Positions 34,418-43,069 of a stretch of 64,000 nucleotides of DNA are shown here, piece by piece. The position numbers and the translations under genes were made by a program. Position 1 is the first letter of the stretch, and the number at the start of each line of letters is the position of its first letter. A model generated the notes under the pieces. That model did no database searches. It was not told the DNA's origin and worked only from the letters and a program-made list of their open reading frames with translations. The DNA is from Nocardia sp. NBC_01327 (GTDB lineage Bacteria; Actinomycetota; Actinomycetes; Mycobacteriales; Mycobacteriaceae): positions 7,564,001 through 7,628,000 of the forward strand of contig NZ_CP108383.1 in the NCBI RefSeq assembly GCF_035958815.1. Direction: 5' to 3'.

Positions 34418-34476
34418 AATCCCCCCTTACCGAAAGCAACTGATTTTATCGCATTCCGGCCCAAACCTGTGTTCGG

Positions 34477-35745
34477 TCAGGGAATTACGGCGGCGACCCG
34501 CTCGAGGCGACTTTCGGTGTAGGAGGCGATCTGATCGACGATGACGCGGACGCGGGCGGTGTCGTCGGCCGCCTCTTCCCACCACGGCAGCAGCAGACGG
34601 TCCAGGCCGCGCGGGGCGACGTGCAGGAGGTGGTTGGCGACCAGGTGGATGCGTTCGCGCTGACCGGCTTGGCGGACCTGGTGAATGGGATCGGACAGGA
34701 CGTAGCGCAGGGCCATGGTCTTGAGGATCGCGACCTCGGCGGCCACTATGCGCGGGACTTCGAGATCCGCTGTGTAGCGGCGCAATTGGCGACCACCCCA
34801 GGCGGCGCGAGTGGCTTCCACGGCGGCGGTGGCGAAGCGGCCGACCAGATCGCTGGTAAGACGCTTCAGGGCCACCGACGCGATCAGCGAACCGTCGTAG
34901 GCGGCCGCGGCTTTGACGACCGGCAGTTCCGAGAGACGCCCGGCAGCGGCGATCAATTCGTCGGCCGTCGGCGACTTGTGCTGGCGGGCACCGATTTCCG
35001 CGAGGGCGGCCTGTTCGATGGGATCGGCCAGGGCGCGCAGGTCGATGCGGCCGACGATAATGCCGTCCTCGACATCGTGCACCGAATACGCGACATCGTC
35101 GGCCCAGTCCATGACCTGCGATTCCAGGCACTGGTGGCGATCGGGCGCACCCTTGCGCACCCACGCCATCCGATCCATATCGACGTCGTACGCGCCGAAC
35201 TTGGTACCGGGACCTGTTCTGCCCCAAGGGTATTTGATGACCGCATCGAGCGCGGCCCGGGTCGGATTGAGCCCGTAGCTATTGCCGTGCTCATCGAAGA
35301 CCTTCGGTTCCAGCCGGGTGAGAATGCGCAGATTCTGCGCATTGCCCTCGAAACCGCCGTGTGCGTCGGCGAATTGGTCCAGCGCCGTCTCGCCATTGTG
35401 CCCGTACGGCGGATGCCCGATATCGTGCGCGAGCCCGGCCAGATCGACCAGATCCGGATCACAGCCCAGTCCGTCGGCGATACTGCGGCCGATCTGCGCG
35501 ACCTCCAGGGAATGGGTGAGCCTGGTGCGCGGCGTATCGCCATCGCGCGGGCCCATGACCTGGGTCTTGTCCGCGAGCCGCCGCAGGGCCGCCGAATGCA
35601 GCACCCGTGCCCGGTCGCGCGCGAATTCACTGCGCCGGGCGGGGGAAGGTGACCAGCTCAGTCCGGCGGTCCGCTCGGTTTCAGGAACCAGGCGTTCCCG
35701 GTCGTGATCGCTGTAGACCTGGTCGTAATCGATGCGCGCACTCAT
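34477..35745 (-). CDS. dgt: Deoxyguanosinetriphosphate triphosphohydrolase
   Basis: A 422-aa HD-domain enzyme that converts dGTP (and often other dNTPs) to the nucleoside and triphosphate. Metal/catalytic residues: LTH78SL, GLAH107D108IGHPPYGHNGE and the later MDWADDVAYSVHDVED. Family start MSARIDYDQVYSDHDRERLVPET is intact. One nucleotide separates it from the YdcF gene upstream, implying an MBL-YdcF-dgt operon. It is the orthologue, by context and length, of M. tuberculosis Rv2344c. It lies near dnaG, fitting a role in nucleotide balance. Confidence 0.95.
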   Translation of the reverse strand: MSARIDYDQVYSDHDRERLVPETERTAGLSWSPSPARRSEFARDRARVLHSAALRRLADKTQVMGPRDGDTPRTRLTHSLEVAQIGRSIADGLGCDPDLVDLAGLAHDIGHPPYGHNGETALDQFADAHGGFEGNAQNLRILTRLEPKVFDEHGNSYGLNPTRAALDAVIKYPWGRTGPGTKFGAYDVDMDRMAWVRKGAPDRHQCLESQVMDWADDVAYSVHDVEDGIIVGRIDLRALADPIEQAALAEIGARQHKSPTADELIAAAGRLSELPVVKAAAAYDGSLIASVALKRLTSDLVGRFATAAVEATRAAWGGRQLRRYTADLEVPRIVAAEVAILKTMALRYVLSDPIHQVRQAGQRERIHLVANHLLHVAPRGLDRLLLPWWEEAADDTARVRVIVDQIASYTESRLERVAAVIP

Positions 35746-35746
35746 G

Positions 35747-36466
35747 TCACTGCTCCGCCGTGTAGGTGAAATCGGCCGAATAGTGGGTGAGCTGGTACCA
35801 CAGCAGCGCGAAGGTCTCGCGGAAAATGCCGTGCGCCTGCGATTCCCGCGTGTAGACCGCGGGCCCGGTGCGCACCGGCGCGGTCCACGCCGAGAGCCCG
35901 GCGTCGCGGGCCATGGTGCGGGTGCGCAGCGAATGCCAGGGGTCGCTCACCAGCACCACCGAGGATTTCCCCCGGGCCAGTAGCGCTTTGGAGACCGCTT
36001 CCACACTCTGCAGGGTGTCCGAGCCGGTCTCCACGGCCAGAATGTGCTCGGCCGGGACGCCCAGATCCTTCAGATAGATCTTGCCGGACGCGGCCTCGGT
36101 GTAGTTGTCGCCCAGCTGTTTTCCGCCGACGGTGACGATCATGGGCGCGACGCCCTTCTGAAAGAGCTTGTGCGCCTGATCCAGTCGAGCCTGGAAGACC
36201 GAGGACGGGGTGCCGTCGTACTGGGCCGCGCCGAGCACCACAATGGCGTCCGCCCGCGTGTAGTCGTCGATGCGGGCGACCTGCCACACCCGCACCGCCG
36301 TGCCGGCGACCACCAGCAGCGCCATCAGCAGCCCGCCGATCAGCAGCCTGCGCGCCCAGCGGGCCGCGCCCACGCCGAAGCCGCCCCGGGGTTTATCGGC
36401 CGGTGCGGGCGCCCACGTGGGCTCGGGGTCGCGGTTGCGGAGTTTTACCAACCGCGCCGCCGCCAC
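35747..36466 (-). CDS. YdcF/SanA-family membrane protein (DUF218)
   Basis: A 239-aa protein with a cytoplasmic N-terminal tail, one transmembrane helix (~residues 39-60, RRLLIGGLLMALLVVAGTAVRVW) and an extracytoplasmic DUF218 domain: ADAIVVLGAAQYDGTPSSVFQARLDQA, then APMIVTVGGKQ, ETGSDTLQSVEAV and VVLVSDPWHSLRT. DUF218 proteins have a Rossmann-like fold and are implicated in envelope processes; enzymatic activity is not established. The GTG at 36466 overlaps the 3' end of the MBL gene by 22 nt and the stop lies 1 nt before dgt, so all three should be translated from one message. Confidence 0.87.
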   Translation of the reverse strand: MAAARLVKLRNRDPEPTWAPAPADKPRGGFGVGAARWARRLLIGGLLMALLVVAGTAVRVWQVARIDDYTRADAIVVLGAAQYDGTPSSVFQARLDQAHKLFQKGVAPMIVTVGGKQLGDNYTEAASGKIYLKDLGVPAEHILAVETGSDTLQSVEAVSKALLARGKSSVVLVSDPWHSLRTRTMARDAGLSAWTAPVRTGPAVYTRESQAHGIFRETFALLWYQLTHYSADFTYTAEQ

Positions 36467-37140
36467 TCGGGCACTTGCGGGCGCTCCCCGCCGAGGGTGG
36501 TATCAGCGCCATGGCCCGGGTACACGACGGTGTCGTCCGGGTAGCGGGCGAACAATTTGGTCTCGACATCGCCGAGCAGGGAGGCGAATTCCTCGGGCGT
36601 ACCGGTTTTCCCGACCCCGCCCGGAAACAGCGAATCCCCGGTGAACAGGTGGGTGCGACCGTCACCGTCGGTGAATGCGAGCGCCACCGAACCGGGCGTA
36701 TGCCCGCTCAGGTGGATGACCTCGAGCTCGAGGTCGCCGATGCGCACCTTGTCACCATCGGTGAGCAGGCGGCTCGGCGGCACGGGTAGGCCCTCGGCAT
36801 CGAGTTCGTGGGCGGCGCTGGGAATCCCGGTGGCGGCCAGCACATCCTGCAGGGCCCACCAGTGGTCCGGATGCCGGTGCGTGGTGACCAGCAGCTCGAC
36901 CCCGTCGGGGGCCTCCTGGGTGAGCAGTTCGAGAATGCGTTCCGCCTCGTTGGCGGCATCGATGAGCAGGGTCGCACCGGTATTCGCACACTGGACCAGG
37001 TACACGTTGTTGTCCATGGCGCCGACCGACATCTTCACGATGCGCGCACCCGCGACGGCCCGCTGCTGCGGGTTGGAACCGGGAGCGACATGACCCGTGT
37101 ACGGGGAATCGATCGTGATCACGTCCTCGATCGTAGTCAT
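36445..37140 (-). CDS. MBL-fold metallo-hydrolase
   Basis: A 231-aa metallo-beta-lactamase-fold hydrolase of the glyoxalase II-like group. The zinc motif is TTHRHPDHWWAL (HxHxDH), followed by HLSGHTPGSVAL, FTGDSLFPGGVGKTG and PGHGADT, the usual dinuclear metal-binding set. Soluble, no signal peptide. The start at 37140 (MTTIEDVITID) is taken because the longer in-frame region upstream is Arg/Pro-rich and overlaps the divergent gene's promoter. Only 59 bp separate it from the divergent TPM gene. Substrate unknown; thioesters such as S-lactoylglutathione analogues are typical for the fold. Confidence 0.87.
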   Translation of the reverse strand: MTTIEDVITIDSPYTGHVAPGSNPQQRAVAGARIVKMSVGAMDNNVYLVQCANTGATLLIDAANEAERILELLTQEAPDGVELLVTTHRHPDHWWALQDVLAATGIPSAAHELDAEGLPVPPSRLLTDGDKVRIGDLELEVIHLSGHTPGSVALAFTDGDGRTHLFTGDSLFPGGVGKTGTPEEFASLLGDVETKLFARYPDDTVVYPGHGADTTLGGERPQVPEWRRRGW

Positions 37141-37199
37141 CGCCGCCGACACGGGTGACCGGAAGAAAGTGTGTGCCGCATTCGGGCGGATAGATTTAT

Positions 37200-39221
37200 G
37201 TGATGCGGCAACCGAAGCACCGCCCCGCCTCCCCGCGCTGGTCCGTGCTCGCCTCGGGCTTCGTGCTGGCCCTGGCGGTGCTCCTGGGCGGCGGGAGCGC
37301 CCCCGCGGGTGCGGAACCGCCACAGCGACTGCCCGGCTATGTCACCGATACGGCGGGCGCGTTGCGCGGCGGGCAGAGCGCGGAGCTGCAGGCCGCCATC
37401 GATGCGCTGTATTCGAAAGACCATGAGCGGCTGTGGGTTGTCTATGTGCACAACTTCGCCGGGCTGAACGCGCAGGCCTGGGGTGAGCAGACCGCGCAGG
37501 CCTCGGGATTCGGGGACCGGGACGTGCTGCTGTCCGTCGCGGTCGACGATCAGGCGTACGCCTTCACCGGGAGCGCGCCCAGCTCGGTGACCGATAAGCA
37601 GCTCGACGACCTGCTCATCGACCAGGTCGAGCCGAAGCTGCGCGCGGGAGATTGGGCCGGGGCCGGGGTGGCGACCGCGCACGGGCTGTCGGCGGCGATG
37701 AACGGTTCCGGCGGCGGCGTGAATATCTGGGTGGTGCTGCTGCTGGTGCTGGTGGTGGCCCTGGCGGTGGGCGCGCTGTGGCTCTGGTCGCGTGGTCGCA
37801 AGGAGCGGCGGGCACGGGCCGATGTGTCTGCCGCCCGCAAGGTCGATCCGGCCGATACGCAGGCGCTGGCGGCGCTGCCGCTGGCGGCGCTGGACGCGCG
37901 CTCCAAGGAGGTGCTCACCGATACCGATGACGCACTGCGCACCAGTGGTGAGGAATTGCGGTTGGCCACCGATGAATTCGGGGCGACCGCCACCGCACCG
38001 TTCACCGCGGCGCTGACTGCCGCGAAGAACGCGCTCGCCAAGGCCTTCGCCATCCGGCAGGAGCTCGACGACGATATTCCGGAGACGCCCGATCAGCAGC
38101 GGACCATGCTGGTGGAGCTCATCAGCACCTGCGGGCGCGCCAATCGCGAACTCGATGCCAAGGTCGCCGAATTCGATGCCATGCGCAATCTGCTCATCAA
38201 TGCCGGTGAGCGCCTGGATGCGCTGACCCGCGACGTGGTCGATCTGACGACCCGGGCGCCGAATTCCGAAGCCACGCTGGCCCAGCTGGTGGCCACGCAG
38301 CCCGGCTCGGTGCTCGCGCCCATTCACGAGAATGTGACCATGGCGCGGGAGCGAATCGCGTTCGCGGAGCGGGGAATCGAGGACGGGCGTACGGCGGCCG
38401 CCAAACCCGTCGGGCAGCAGGGCGCGGCGGTCGCGGCCATTCGCAGTGCGGAGTCGGCTATCAATACCGCGCGCACGCTGCTGGATGCGGTGGATACCGC
38501 CGCCACCGATATCGAGCAGGCGCGCGGCGGACTCCCCGGGATCATCGAGGAGCTGCGCCGCGATCTCGGCACGGCCGCGACCCTCACCCAGCACGGCGGA
38601 CCCGAACTCATGACCGCCGCCACCAATGCTCGCACCGCCCTCGACCTGGCGAGCACCGAGGGCGCGGCCAATCCGCTCGGCGCGTTCCAGCAGGCTGTGG
38701 CCGCGGATACGGTGCTGGACAAGGCAATTGCCGATGCCACCGATCGCAAGGCCGCCGCCGAGGAGGTCGCGCGCCGACTCGACCAGGCCCTGACCGCCGC
38801 ACGCAGTCAGATCAATGCCGCCACCGACTTCATCAGCACCCGCCGGGGCGGTGTCGACGCCGAACCGCGCACCCGCCTCGCCGAAGCTCAGCGCAGCCTG
38901 GACCAGGCGCAGCAGCTCGCCGCCACCGACCCCGCCCAAGCCCTCCCCCACGCCCAGCGCGCCGTGGAACTCGGCACCCGCGCCCTGCAAACCGCCCAGG
39001 CCGCGGTCCGCGATTGGCAGGCGAGCCAGCCGCGCCCGAACTCCCAGACCGGAGCGGTCCTCAGCGGCATCCTCATCGACGGCATGCTGCGCGGCATGGG
39101 CAGCGGATACCGCGGCGGCGGAGGCGGTTTCGGCGGCTCCCGCGGCGGCGGCAGCTACGGCCCCGGCTCCTTCGGCGGCTCCGACGGCTCCCGCCGCATC
39201 AGCCGCGGCGGGCGGTTCTAG
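37200..39221 (+). CDS. TPM-domain membrane protein with long coiled coil (Rv2345-like)
   Basis: A 673-aa membrane-anchored protein. Signal/anchor ~13-38, TPM domain ~45-165 (LPGYVTDTAGALRGGQSAELQAAIDALY...LLSVAVDDQAYAF), transmembrane helix ~176-198, then ~400 residues of Ala-rich heptad-like coiled coil in the cytoplasm, and a Gly/Arg/Ser tail (YRGGGGGFGGSRGGG...ISRGGRF). TPM domains are thought to be chaperone- or phosphatase-like and occur in photosystem repair proteins. The coiled coil suggests a scaffolding or division role, which is inference. GTG 37200 or the adjacent ATG 37203 may be the start. It matches the position of Rv2345 next to dgt. Confidence 0.88.
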   Translation: MMRQPKHRPASPRWSVLASGFVLALAVLLGGGSAPAGAEPPQRLPGYVTDTAGALRGGQSAELQAAIDALYSKDHERLWVVYVHNFAGLNAQAWGEQTAQASGFGDRDVLLSVAVDDQAYAFTGSAPSSVTDKQLDDLLIDQVEPKLRAGDWAGAGVATAHGLSAAMNGSGGGVNIWVVLLLVLVVALAVGALWLWSRGRKERRARADVSAARKVDPADTQALAALPLAALDARSKEVLTDTDDALRTSGEELRLATDEFGATATAPFTAALTAAKNALAKAFAIRQELDDDIPETPDQQRTMLVELISTCGRANRELDAKVAEFDAMRNLLINAGERLDALTRDVVDLTTRAPNSEATLAQLVATQPGSVLAPIHENVTMARERIAFAERGIEDGRTAAAKPVGQQGAAVAAIRSAESAINTARTLLDAVDTAATDIEQARGGLPGIIEELRRDLGTAATLTQHGGPELMTAATNARTALDLASTEGAANPLGAFQQAVAADTVLDKAIADATDRKAAAEEVARRLDQALTAARSQINAATDFISTRRGGVDAEPRTRLAEAQRSLDQAQQLAATDPAQALPHAQRAVELGTRALQTAQAAVRDWQASQPRPNSQTGAVLSGILIDGMLRGMGSGYRGGGGGFGGSRGGGSYGPGSFGGSDGSRRISRGGRF

Positions 39222-39307
39222 CGCCGCCGAACAACTGCCGGCCGGATCAGCTGCGGCTCCCACCTGCCGGGCGTCCTACTCGATCAGGACGAATCGGACG
39301 GTGAATC

Positions 39308-39405
39308 CCCGTCATCCCGGCGCGTTTTGGACGGGATCGACAGCGGCGCACGCACTGCGGTGGATCCCGACAAAAAGCATGCCGGGGGCACGCCGGGATG
39401 ACGGG
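39308..39405. repeat. Long nested inverted repeat, REP-like, between convergent genes
   Basis: Perfect 15-bp arms CCCGTCATCCCGGCG (39308-39322) and CGCCGGGATGACGGG (39391-39405), 68 bp apart, with a second nested pair CGGGATC (39332-39338)/GATCCCG (39363-39369). It lies in the 188-bp gap between the convergent TPM and response-regulator genes, so it could end transcription from both sides. The GTCATCCCGGC core resembles dispersed intergenic palindromes of actinobacteria; a related core appears at 43039-43058. Confidence 0.6.
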
Positions 39406-39409
39406 TGGG

Positions 39410-40015
39410 TCAGAGCCAGCCGAGGCGTTCTGCTGCGCGGACGGCCTCCGCGCGGGTGCGGGTGCCGGTTTTTCCGATGGCGGCGGAGAGGTGGTTGCGG
39501 ACGGTGCCCTCGGAGAGGTGGAGGGATTGTGCGATGGCGCCCGCCGTCGCGCCGTCGGAGGCGGCGGCGAGGACTTCGCGTTCGCGGGTGGTGAGGGGTG
39601 AGGTTCCGGTGGTGAGGGTTTCGGTGGCCAGGGCCGGATCCACTACGCGCAGGCCCATGTGGACGCGGCGGACGGCGTCGGCGAGTTCTCTTGCGGGAGT
39701 GTCCTTCACGACGAAGCCGCTGGCTCCGGCGTCGATGGCGCGGCGCAGGTAGCCCGGGCGGCCGAAGGTGGTGACCATGAGGATGCGGACCTGCGGATGG
39801 GCGAGATGCAGCTGCGCGGCGGCGGTGATGCCGTCCATTCCGGGCATTTCCACATCGAGCAGCGCCACATCCGGATTCGTGCGTTCGACGGCCGCGAGCA
39901 CCTCGTCACCGCGGCCGACCTCGCACACCACCTCCAGATCCGGTTCCAGGCTCAGCAGTGCCGCGAGCGCACCGCGCACCAGCGCCTGATCATCGGCGAG
40001 TAGCAGTGTGATCAT
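39410..40015 (-). CDS. NarL/DesR-type response regulator
   Basis: A 201-aa two-component regulator. The receiver domain (1-118) has the acidic pocket LLADDQ, phosphoacceptor D54 in VALLDVEMPG and switch Lys in FVVKDTP. The C-terminal LuxR-type HTH (~138-198) reads LTTREREVLAAASDGATAGAIAQSLHLSEGTVRNHLSAAIGKTGTRTRAEAVRAA. It overlaps the stop of the sensor kinase gene (ATGA) and ends an ABC-transporter/two-component operon, which it probably controls. Confidence 0.93.
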   Translation of the reverse strand: MITLLLADDQALVRGALAALLSLEPDLEVVCEVGRGDEVLAAVERTNPDVALLDVEMPGMDGITAAAQLHLAHPQVRILMVTTFGRPGYLRRAIDAGASGFVVKDTPARELADAVRRVHMGLRVVDPALATETLTTGTSPLTTREREVLAAASDGATAGAIAQSLHLSEGTVRNHLSAAIGKTGTRTRAEAVRAAERLGWL

Positions 40016-41253
40016 CGCGACGCCCCTATCGTTCCCGCCGGAAAGCTTGCCAGCACCCGCAATCCGCCCTCCGGCCGATTCGACAGGGTGAGCGTGCCAC
40101 CCGCCGCCTGCACCCGCTCCCGCAGCCCCGACAATCCGGAGCCGGCGCGCGCGCCGTCGCCCATACCGCCGCCGTCGTCGCTGACCTCGATGCTGGTCGG
40201 CGTGACCCGCACGGCGGCATGCGCGGCTCCGCTGTGCCGCACGACATTGGTGATGGCCTCGCGCAGCACCCAGCCGAAGACGATGCTGTGCCGGATCGGC
40301 AGTTCCTCACCGTCTGGCAGATCGGCGTCGATTCCCGCGGCGCGCAGGGCGGTCCGCGCATTGACCAGCTCACCGGCCAGCGATACCTCGCGCAGGCCGC
40401 CGACCGTGGAGCGAACCCCGGCGAGCGATTCCCGCGCGAGTCGCTCGATATCGGCCAGTTCGGTTCGGGTGCGCTCCGGGTCGATATCGAGAAGTCGTTG
40501 CGCCAGTTCGGTTTTCACGGTGATGACGGTCAGCGAATGGCCGAGGATATCGTGCACGTCCCGCCCGACCCGCAGGCGCTCCTCGGCGACCGCGAGCTCG
40601 GTCAACTGTTTGCGGGCCAGATCCAGCGCCTGATTATTGATGATGATCAGGCGAACTCCACCGACAGCGATGGCCGACAGCGCCATACCCTGCATGATCG
40701 ACCAGTCCGGCGCTTCGCCCACAATCAGCTGCGGCACCACCGCGGTCGCCAGCAGCAGCACGACCACCAGCGGTACCGCTCGCCGTATCGGCAGGGCAAA
40801 GGCGACGAAGGTGCCGATATAGGTGGTGAGTCCGTTCGCACCGGTATGCAGCGTGACCGTCGCCGCCAGCAGCAGGGCGACGAGCACGGCCAGCACCCTG
40901 CCCACCAGCCACGGGCTCGGACTCGGCCAGGTGGGTCCGTGCATCGGCAGCCGGAACAGCACCCAGTAGGAACCCAGGTAGCAGATGACGAAGGCGATGA
41001 GCACCGCGATCGTGTAGATGCGCGCCACCGGCTGATCGAGCGCCCAGGCGTTCTTCAGCGGGTCGATCAGATACACCGTCCACACGATCACGAAGATCCA
41101 CCCGACCCGCCGTCGCCGGCCGATCTGCTCATCCTCGTAGGTCATATCGCCGGACGCTACCGCAGGTCCAGGCGCTGCGAGCCGACGCAGCGTCCGGATC
41201 GCGGCGGCGTCGTCCATACCCGAGGCATCGCCGGTCGATCGCATGCGCTTCAT
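40012..41253 (-). CDS. DesK-like sensor histidine kinase
   Basis: A ~413-aa membrane kinase. Several transmembrane helices span residues ~50-200; the HisKA_3 phosphoacceptor is RDVHDILGHSLTVITVK (His near residue 234), and the HATPase domain includes REAITNVVRHSGA, SDDGGGMGDGARAGSGLSGLRERV. No extracellular sensor domain is visible, so the signal may be sensed in the membrane, as in DesK/LiaS-type kinases. The ATG at 41253 sits 4 bp after the ABC permease stop; an ATG 12 codons later is also possible. It pairs with the overlapping DesR-type regulator. Confidence 0.9.
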   Translation of the reverse strand: MKRMRSTGDASGMDDAAAIRTLRRLAAPGPAVASGDMTYEDEQIGRRRRVGWIFVIVWTVYLIDPLKNAWALDQPVARIYTIAVLIAFVICYLGSYWVLFRLPMHGPTWPSPSPWLVGRVLAVLVALLLAATVTLHTGANGLTTYIGTFVAFALPIRRAVPLVVVLLLATAVVPQLIVGEAPDWSIMQGMALSAIAVGGVRLIIINNQALDLARKQLTELAVAEERLRVGRDVHDILGHSLTVITVKTELAQRLLDIDPERTRTELADIERLARESLAGVRSTVGGLREVSLAGELVNARTALRAAGIDADLPDGEELPIRHSIVFGWVLREAITNVVRHSGAAHAAVRVTPTSIEVSDDGGGMGDGARAGSGLSGLRERVQAAGGTLTLSNRPEGGLRVLASFPAGTIGASR

Positions 41254-41257
41254 GGAC

Positions 41258-42028
41258 TCAGCGTGCCGTATCGCGACGGAAGAGGAACGCCGACCCGAGG
41301 GTGAAGACGGTCGCCCAGGCGAGCACATTCACCACCGCGAGCACTATCGCGGCGCCGCTCGGATCGGTGAACGGCGCGCGTGCCAGGACCGCGATTCCAT
41401 TGGTGGGGAACACCTTCGACACGGTGTCGAACCAGCCGTGCAGCGGCATGAACAGACCACCGGCGAACGCGAGCAGCGCCAGCACCACGCCGAGCAGCTG
41501 CATGACGTTCTCCGAGGGCAGCAGGTATCCGATGAAGAGCCCGAAGGCGGCGAACACCGCGGAGCCGAGCCAGGCGATCAGGAAGCAGACCAGCCAGGCC
41601 GAGGCCGGGAGCTGCGCGCCGAATACCGCGCCGACGGTGAAAACCACTGCCACCGAGGCCAATCCGAGCGCCATGGCGACAATGATCTTGGTGGCGATGT
41701 AGGCGAGCGGCGGCAGCGGAGTCAACCGCAATTGGCGGCTCCAGCCCTGCGCCCGCTCCACCGCCACCATGGCCCCGCCGCTGGTGGTCGCGAGCATGGC
41801 GCCGTACACGGCCATGGACACCATGACGTAGCCGGTGGTGTTGCCGGAACCGATCATCTGGGTCTTGTAGCCCGATTGCAGTCCGAAGGACAGGAAGAAC
41901 ACCGGCGGCATGATCAGCGAGAAGATCAGCGCCCGCTTGTTGCGCAGCATGCGGCGCATTTCCAGAGCCACGAAAGCCGGTCGTATTCCGCTGCGGCGCA
42001 TCCCGGTTCGGGTATCGAGGACGGTCAT
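41258..42028 (-). CDS. ABC-2 type transporter permease
   Basis: A 256-aa permease with six predicted transmembrane helices and the ABC-2 pattern: ALEMRRMLRNKRALIFSLIMPPVFFLSFG at the start, a middle region VAVERAQGWSRQLRLTPLPPLAYIATKI, and FAGGLFMPLHGWFDTVSKVFPTNGIAVLARAP near the end. It forms an exporter with the ATPase encoded one base upstream. The neighbouring DesKR-type system is typical for drug or lipid exporters of this kind. Substrate unknown. Confidence 0.92.
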   Translation of the reverse strand: MTVLDTRTGMRRSGIRPAFVALEMRRMLRNKRALIFSLIMPPVFFLSFGLQSGYKTQMIGSGNTTGYVMVSMAVYGAMLATTSGGAMVAVERAQGWSRQLRLTPLPPLAYIATKIIVAMALGLASVAVVFTVGAVFGAQLPASAWLVCFLIAWLGSAVFAAFGLFIGYLLPSENVMQLLGVVLALLAFAGGLFMPLHGWFDTVSKVFPTNGIAVLARAPFTDPSGAAIVLAVVNVLAWATVFTLGSAFLFRRDTAR

Positions 42029-42029
42029 T

Positions 42030-42971
42030 TCAGTGGTCTCCCGTCAGAGCGAGGAAGGCGTCCTCGAGGTTGTGCGCGGAAATCTCGAGATCGGCGGCCG
42101 TGGTGGCGGTGAGCAGATAGCGGGCCACGAGGTCGGAATCCTTGGCGCGCACGGTGATTCGATCACCACGCTGTTCGACGTGCTCCACGCCCGGTATCCG
42201 CAGCAGCACCGTCGCATCGGCCGCGGGCAGCGTCGCGCTGATCGTGCGCCCCGAGGCCATGTTCTTGACCTGAGCGGCACTGCCGTCGGCCACCACCCGG
42301 CCCGCGCGCATCAGCACGATGCGGTCGGCGTAGGCATCCGCCTCATCGAGGTAGTGGGTCGCGAACAGGACCGTCCGGCCGCGCTGCGCATCCTGCCGAA
42401 TGGCATTCCAGAAGTCCCGCCGGCCCTCCACATCCATGCCGGTGGTCGGCTCGTCGAGAATGATCAGGTCCGGATTCGGCAGCAGGGCCAGCGCGAATCG
42501 CACGCGCTGCTGCTGCCCGCCCGAGCATTTGCCCACCGGGCGGTCTGCGATATCGTCGATCCCCGCCCGGATCAGCACCTCGTTCACGGGCCGGGGCCGC
42601 GCATGCAGCGTGCCGATGAGCCGCACGGTCTCGGCCACCGTCAGATCCGGCAGCAACCCACCGGATTGCAGCACTGCCGAAATCCTGCCCGCCGCAATGG
42701 CATCCGCCGGATCACCACCGAAGACCCGCACCACCCCCGAATCCGGCCGCGCCAGCCCGAGCACCATATCGATGGTGGTCGTCTTCCCCGCGCCGTTCGG
42801 CCCGAGAAACGCCACGATCTCCCCCGGCCGCACCACCAGATCCAGCCCGTCCACCGCGCGCACGGTCTCCCCGCGCACCTCGAAAGTCTTGACCAATCCC
42901 CGCATTTCGATGGCCGCCGCGGGCGCGACCCCGGACCGCGCATACACGGTCCCCTCAGCTGGAGCGTTCAT
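42030..42971 (-). CDS. ABC exporter ATPase
   Basis: A 313-aa ATPase of the ABC-2/DrrA type. Walker A FLGPNGAGKTTT, Q-loop AVLQSGGLLPDLTV, signature CSGGQQQRVRFALAL, Walker B LIILDEPTTGMD, H-loop LFATHYLDEADAYADRI and the C-terminal DrrA-like extension are present. The start at 42971 (MNAPAEGTVY) follows GAGAG/GGGG and avoids an unlikely extension. It is the first gene of the operon ATPase-permease-kinase-regulator. Confidence 0.93.
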   Translation of the reverse strand: MNAPAEGTVYARSGVAPAAAIEMRGLVKTFEVRGETVRAVDGLDLVVRPGEIVAFLGPNGAGKTTTIDMVLGLARPDSGVVRVFGGDPADAIAAGRISAVLQSGGLLPDLTVAETVRLIGTLHARPRPVNEVLIRAGIDDIADRPVGKCSGGQQQRVRFALALLPNPDLIILDEPTTGMDVEGRRDFWNAIRQDAQRGRTVLFATHYLDEADAYADRIVLMRAGRVVADGSAAQVKNMASGRTISATLPAADATVLLRIPGVEHVEQRGDRITVRAKDSDLVARYLLTATTAADLEISAHNLEDAFLALTGDH

Positions 42972-43023
42972 ACCCCAACTCTCGGCCGAATCCGCCCCGC
43001 CCACCTCCCCCGACCGTCACGAC

Positions 43024-43064
43024 TCCCCCATGACAGATGTCATCCCCGCCAGAATGACGGGGGA
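43024..43064. terminator. Hairpin downstream of the Moco oxidoreductase
   Basis: TCCCCC (43024-43029) pairs with GGGGGA (43059-43064); inside lies the perfect ATGACA-GA-TGTCAT hairpin (43030-43043) and an alternative GTCAT/ATGAC pairing. It lies just past the 3' end of the minus-strand oxidoreductase gene and upstream of the ABC operon, so it may insulate the two. Its GTCATCCCCGCC core resembles the repeat at 39308-39405. Confidence 0.45.
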
Positions 43065-43069
43065 CTTCG

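Noticed and set aside
37137..39263. Minus-strand open frame (~708 aa) opposite the TPM gene
   Set aside because: Antisense shadow of a GC-rich coding region; the plus strand has a signal peptide, TPM domain and known synteny.
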